Shown here in pieces: positions 15,037 to 17,002 of a stretch of 17,002 nucleotides of DNA. The stretch lies in the NCBI GenBank assembly GCA_035906055.1, contig JAMIFV010000012.1:1-17002 (forward strand), given 5' to 3'. Position 1 is the stretch's first letter; the number at the start of each line of letters is the position of its first letter. Source of the DNA: JAMIFV01 sp035906055. GTDB lineage: Bacteria; Pseudomonadota; Alphaproteobacteria; Rickettsiales; JABCZZ01. Position numbers and translations under genes: made by a program. The notes beneath the pieces are model-generated. The model had not been told where the DNA came from, did no database searches, and was given only the letters and a program-made list of their open reading frames with translations.

Positions 15037-15498
15037 ATGGGCGCATCACTGGGTGGAGGCGGAGGAAAACGAAGCTATCGCCGCCGCAAGCAGGGTTTCT
15101 CCGAGATCAACATCACCCCGATGGTGGACGTGATGCTGGTGCTGCTCATCATCTTCATGGTGGCAGCCCCCATGCTTACAACAGGTGTGCAGGTGGACCT
15201 GCCCGATGCGAAAGCCAAACCGCTGCAGGGCAATGACGAGCCGCTCGAAATCTCCATCCAGAAAGATGGCACGATATTCATCCAGAAAGAAGAAGTGCCG
15301 CTGGCAGAACTGGGCGCGAGGCTCAAGGCCATCGTGGGCGAGAAGAAAGACACGCGCATCTTCGTGCGTGGCGACGGCGCAGTGGATTACGCGCATGTGA
15401 TGGCGGCCGTCGGCGAGATAAACGAGGCAGGACTCACCAAAGTAGCGCTGCTTACCGACTCCCAGGCACATGGAAAGCATCCCCGCAAGGAGAAGTAA
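15037..15498 (+). CDS. tolR: Tol-Pal system protein TolR
   Basis: An ExbD/TolR-family protein of 153 aa with a single N-terminal membrane helix and a periplasmic domain. The helix carries the proton-conducting aspartate in INITPMVDVMLVLLIIF (Asp31, equivalent to E. coli TolR Asp23). A Gly/Arg/Lys-rich cytoplasmic N-terminus precedes it. The periplasmic part has the usual IFVRGDGAVDYAHVM segment. It starts 3 bases after the tolQ stop. Its 3' end contains AAGGAG, which can serve the small ORF that follows. Confidence 0.96.
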   Translation: MGASLGGGGGKRSYRRRKQGFSEINITPMVDVMLVLLIIFMVAAPMLTTGVQVDLPDAKAKPLQGNDEPLEISIQKDGTIFIQKEEVPLAELGARLKAIVGEKKDTRIFVRGDGAVDYAHVMAAVGEINEAGLTKVALLTDSQAHGKHPRKEK

Positions 15499-15501
15499 TA
15501 C

Positions 15502-15636
15502 ATGGGCACCTTCAATAACTCGCTTATGCAAAGAACCACAAGGAGCGAGGCGCGCAGAACCGCAAATGTGCATAAAAACACGTGCGGATCCGGGCACCGC
15601 AGCAACGAAGTGGTTCGCAGCAGAAGCAGGGTTTAG
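15502..15636 (+). CDS. Possible small basic protein in the tolR-tolA gap
   Basis: A 44-codon ORF starts 3 bases after the tolR stop, with AAGGAG nine bases upstream, and ends at 15634-15636, on the first base of the tolA SD. The peptide is very basic (11 Arg, one Lys, two His), has one Cys and no membrane segment or signal peptide, and matches no family I know. Coupled translation tolR - this ORF - tolA would explain the 149-base gap, but the gap could also be non-coding sequence. The function, and even translation, is unproven. Confidence 0.35.
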   Translation: MGTFNNSLMQRTTRSEARRTANVHKNTCGSGHRSNEVVRSRSRV

Positions 15637-15641
15637 GGAGG
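15636..15641 (+). promoter_or_regulatory. Ribosome binding site that sets the TTG start of tolA
   Basis: GGGAGG, six bases before TTG 15648. No comparable site precedes GTG 15582, the upstream in-frame alternative. Confidence 0.75.
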
Positions 15642-15647
15642 TACACA

Positions 15648-16493
15648 TTGCAGGATAACAGGGGCATCCAGTACTCAGCCATCCTGCACGGGGTTTTCTT
15701 CGCGCTGATCATCTTCGGCCTGCCCAGATTCATGGAGCCGGAGATTATCCCGGAGCCTTCCGCTTTCTCGGTCGATATTTTACCGATCACACAGAAGAGC
15801 AATGTGCCCAATCAGGAACCGGTGCCGCAGAAAACGGAAACTCCCGTCAAACCGGTAGAGGCGACCGCCCAGAAAGCCACGCCGCAAGCGTCGAAAGCGG
15901 CACCGCCGCCCCCTCCGCCCAAGGAATCCATTCCCGTTCCCACCAAGGAGAAACCCGTTGATAAGCCCAAGGAGAAGGAGCCGGATAAAGAGCCGGTAAA
16001 AGAAATGAAGGAAAAGGAGCCGGTCAAGAAGCCTGAAAAAGCCAAGGAAGACGATCTGGACAGCATTCTCAAATCGGTAAAGGATACGGCCAAGGCGAAC
16101 GAGTCTAAGCAGAAAACGCAGAAAGCCGTCGCACCCCAAAGCAGGAGCAGATCCGATTCTGCTTTTGATCCCAATGCGATGATGTCGCTCAGTGAGAAAG
16201 ACGGAATACGCCACCAGATCCAGAGCAACTGGAATGTGCCCAGCGGGGTGAAGGACGCGCAGAACCTGGTCGTGGAGCTGCTGGTTACCGTGAGCGAAGA
16301 CGGCACGGTTACGTCCGTCAAGCATATCGGCAGCACGAGCAGATACTCATCGGAACCCAATTTCCGTGCGGCGGTGGACTCCGCCATTCGCGCGGTGCAG
16401 ATTTCCAGCCCGCTGAAAAACCTGCCATCCGGAAAATACAGCGCATGGCGCGAGATGGAACTCTCGTTCAACCCCAGCGATGTGCTGAATTAG
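15648..16493 (+). CDS. tolA: Tol-Pal system protein TolA
   Basis: The trans-periplasmic link of the Tol-Pal machine, driven by TolQR and contacting TolB/Pal. It has one N-terminal membrane helix (about 9-26) with the S-x-x-x-H pair of TolA/TonB (Ser10, His14). A Pro/Lys/Glu-rich linker (about 50-150) follows, then a C-terminal TonB/TolA-type domain from DGIRHQIQSNWNVP to the end. TTG 15648 is chosen for its GGGAGG SD at ideal spacing and because the shorter N-terminus begins right at the membrane anchor. GTG 15582 would add 22 residues and has no SD. The 281-aa length means a shorter linker than E. coli TolA. tolB would be expected next, but an IS begins 11 bases after the stop. Confidence 0.92.
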   Translation: MQDNRGIQYSAILHGVFFALIIFGLPRFMEPEIIPEPSAFSVDILPITQKSNVPNQEPVPQKTETPVKPVEATAQKATPQASKAAPPPPPPKESIPVPTKEKPVDKPKEKEPDKEPVKEMKEKEPVKKPEKAKEDDLDSILKSVKDTAKANESKQKTQKAVAPQSRSRSDSAFDPNAMMSLSEKDGIRHQIQSNWNVPSGVKDAQNLVVELLVTVSEDGTVTSVKHIGSTSRYSSEPNFRAAVDSAIRAVQISSPLKNLPSGKYSAWREMELSFNPSDVLN

Positions 16494-16504
16494 GCTATAT
16501 TTTT

Positions 16505-17002
16505 GGGGCTGTACCAGATAACTAGATTAGATTTTGTTTAACCCATTGTCTGAGCTGTTTTAATTGTGCTTGTGGGTTTGGATTGTTAAAATGCCACTCA
16601 CATTCCTTCAAAAATAGCGCGAAATTCTGTCTGGGTACACCGTTAAATTTCCGCATGTGCCGCTTGGCCTGATTCCAGAAATTCTCAATGCCATTAATGT
16701 GGTTTTTCTTATCTGCAAATAGCTTGGAATGATTGATGCGGCAGTGTTTGAACTCGCTCACATCCAGCACATTATAACCACGCCAGCAGTCAGAATATAC
16801 AATGCTGTCAGGAATTACTTTGTGCTCAATAATTGGCATCAACGTAGCGCTCGATGCATCGGGAATAATCTTCGTATACACACGGCCACCGCGCTTTAGC
16901 AGGCCAAATACGGGAACTTTACCAGCAGCGCCCCGGCCGCGCTTGCCTTTGCGGGTGCCCCCGAAATAACTCTCATCTACTTCAATCTCGCCGCCAAAGA
17001 CT
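16505..17002 (-). mobile_element. IS1595-family insertion sequence, 3' part (continues past window end)
   Basis: This is the end of an insertion sequence whose transposase reads leftward. The outer end begins at GGGGCTGTACCAGATAAC (16505-16522), which resembles the GGGGCTGT-type terminal repeats of the IS1595 family. The eight bases outside it, ATATTTTT (16497-16504), would be the target duplication if this family's usual 8-bp duplication applies. The other end is outside the window, so both the repeat and the duplication are unverified. Confidence 0.75.
16522..17001 (-). CDS. IS1595-family (ISXO2-like) transposase, C-terminal part
   Basis: The frame is open from the right edge to the stop at 16524-16522, about 159 residues. 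The ISXO2-like DDE domain is clear: EVDESYFGG (first catalytic Asp), a basic GKRGRGAAGK stretch and VFGLLKRGG, then YSDCWRGY (second Asp), and HINGIENFWNQAKRHMRKFNG near the end, with the Asn/Glu and Lys positions used in the DDN/EK group. It looks most like the IS1016-type branch. The GTG at 16881 is internal and not the start. The N-terminal zinc-binding part lies outside the window. No frameshift or stop is seen, so the copy may be active. Confidence 0.88.
   Translation of the reverse strand, partial: VFGGEIEVDESYFGGTRKGKRGRGAAGKVPVFGLLKRGGRVYTKIIPDASSATLMPIIEHKVIPDSIVYSDCWRGYNVLDVSEFKHCRINHSKLFADKKNHINGIENFWNQAKRHMRKFNGVPRQNFALFLKECEWHFNNPNPQAQLKQLRQWVKQNLI

Noticed and set aside
15780..16325. 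181-codon minus-strand ORF opposite tolA
   Set aside because: Mirror of the repetitive Pro/Lys/Glu codons of the TolA linker; low-complexity translation.

Overview
The window looks like chromosomal DNA of an alphaproteobacterium. The protein families, the ruvB / ybgC / tolQ / tolR / tolA order and the moderately GC-rich coding sequence all fit. The order or genus cannot be fixed from the sequence. Housekeeping genes dominate, and three pieces look mobile or foreign: an IS5-type transposase tail at the left edge, an AT-rich Fic gene in the middle, and an IS1595-type element at the right edge.

Left part (1-4476). The end of an IS5-family transposase sits directly in front of a two-domain membrane O-acyltransferase with a C-terminal SGNH domain. 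That gene runs tail to tail, with overlapping stop codons, into folC on the minus strand. Upstream of folC, also on the minus strand, is a small OmpA-domain periplasmic protein with a clear intrinsic terminator. A 337-340 base divergent spacer follows.

Central operon (4477-9588, plus strand). Six tightly packed genes follow: a secreted creatininase-family protein, gpmI (glycolysis), ygfZ (folate-dependent Fe-S protein), yqgE, a MaoC-type hydratase and ribF (FMN/FAD synthesis). Three junctions are 4-base ATGA overlaps. ygfZ carries a triplicated 7-bp tandem repeat. The run ends in a long hairpin.

Fic region and dctA (9628-12307, minus strand). The AT-rich class II Fic gene stands out strongly in base composition. 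It is bordered by short inverted repeats and an imperfect direct repeat. Next comes a DctA dicarboxylate transporter, divergent from ruvB.

Right part (12434-17002, plus strand until the IS). ruvB is followed by a small gene that appears to be frameshifted, with a strong start site on the ruvB stop codon. Then come ybgC and tolQ-tolR-tolA, the inner-membrane side of the Tol-Pal envelope system. tolA is best started at a TTG with an excellent ribosome binding site, and a 44-codon basic ORF fills the tolR-tolA gap. An IS1595-type element in opposite orientation begins 11 bases after the tolA stop, where tolB-pal would be expected.

I see no RNA genes, no CRISPR array and no multi-gene system that looks clearly new. 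The observations most worth checking are the broken gene after ruvB, the FolC substitution at the carbamylated-lysine position, the 7-bp repeat in ygfZ and the borders of the Fic island.
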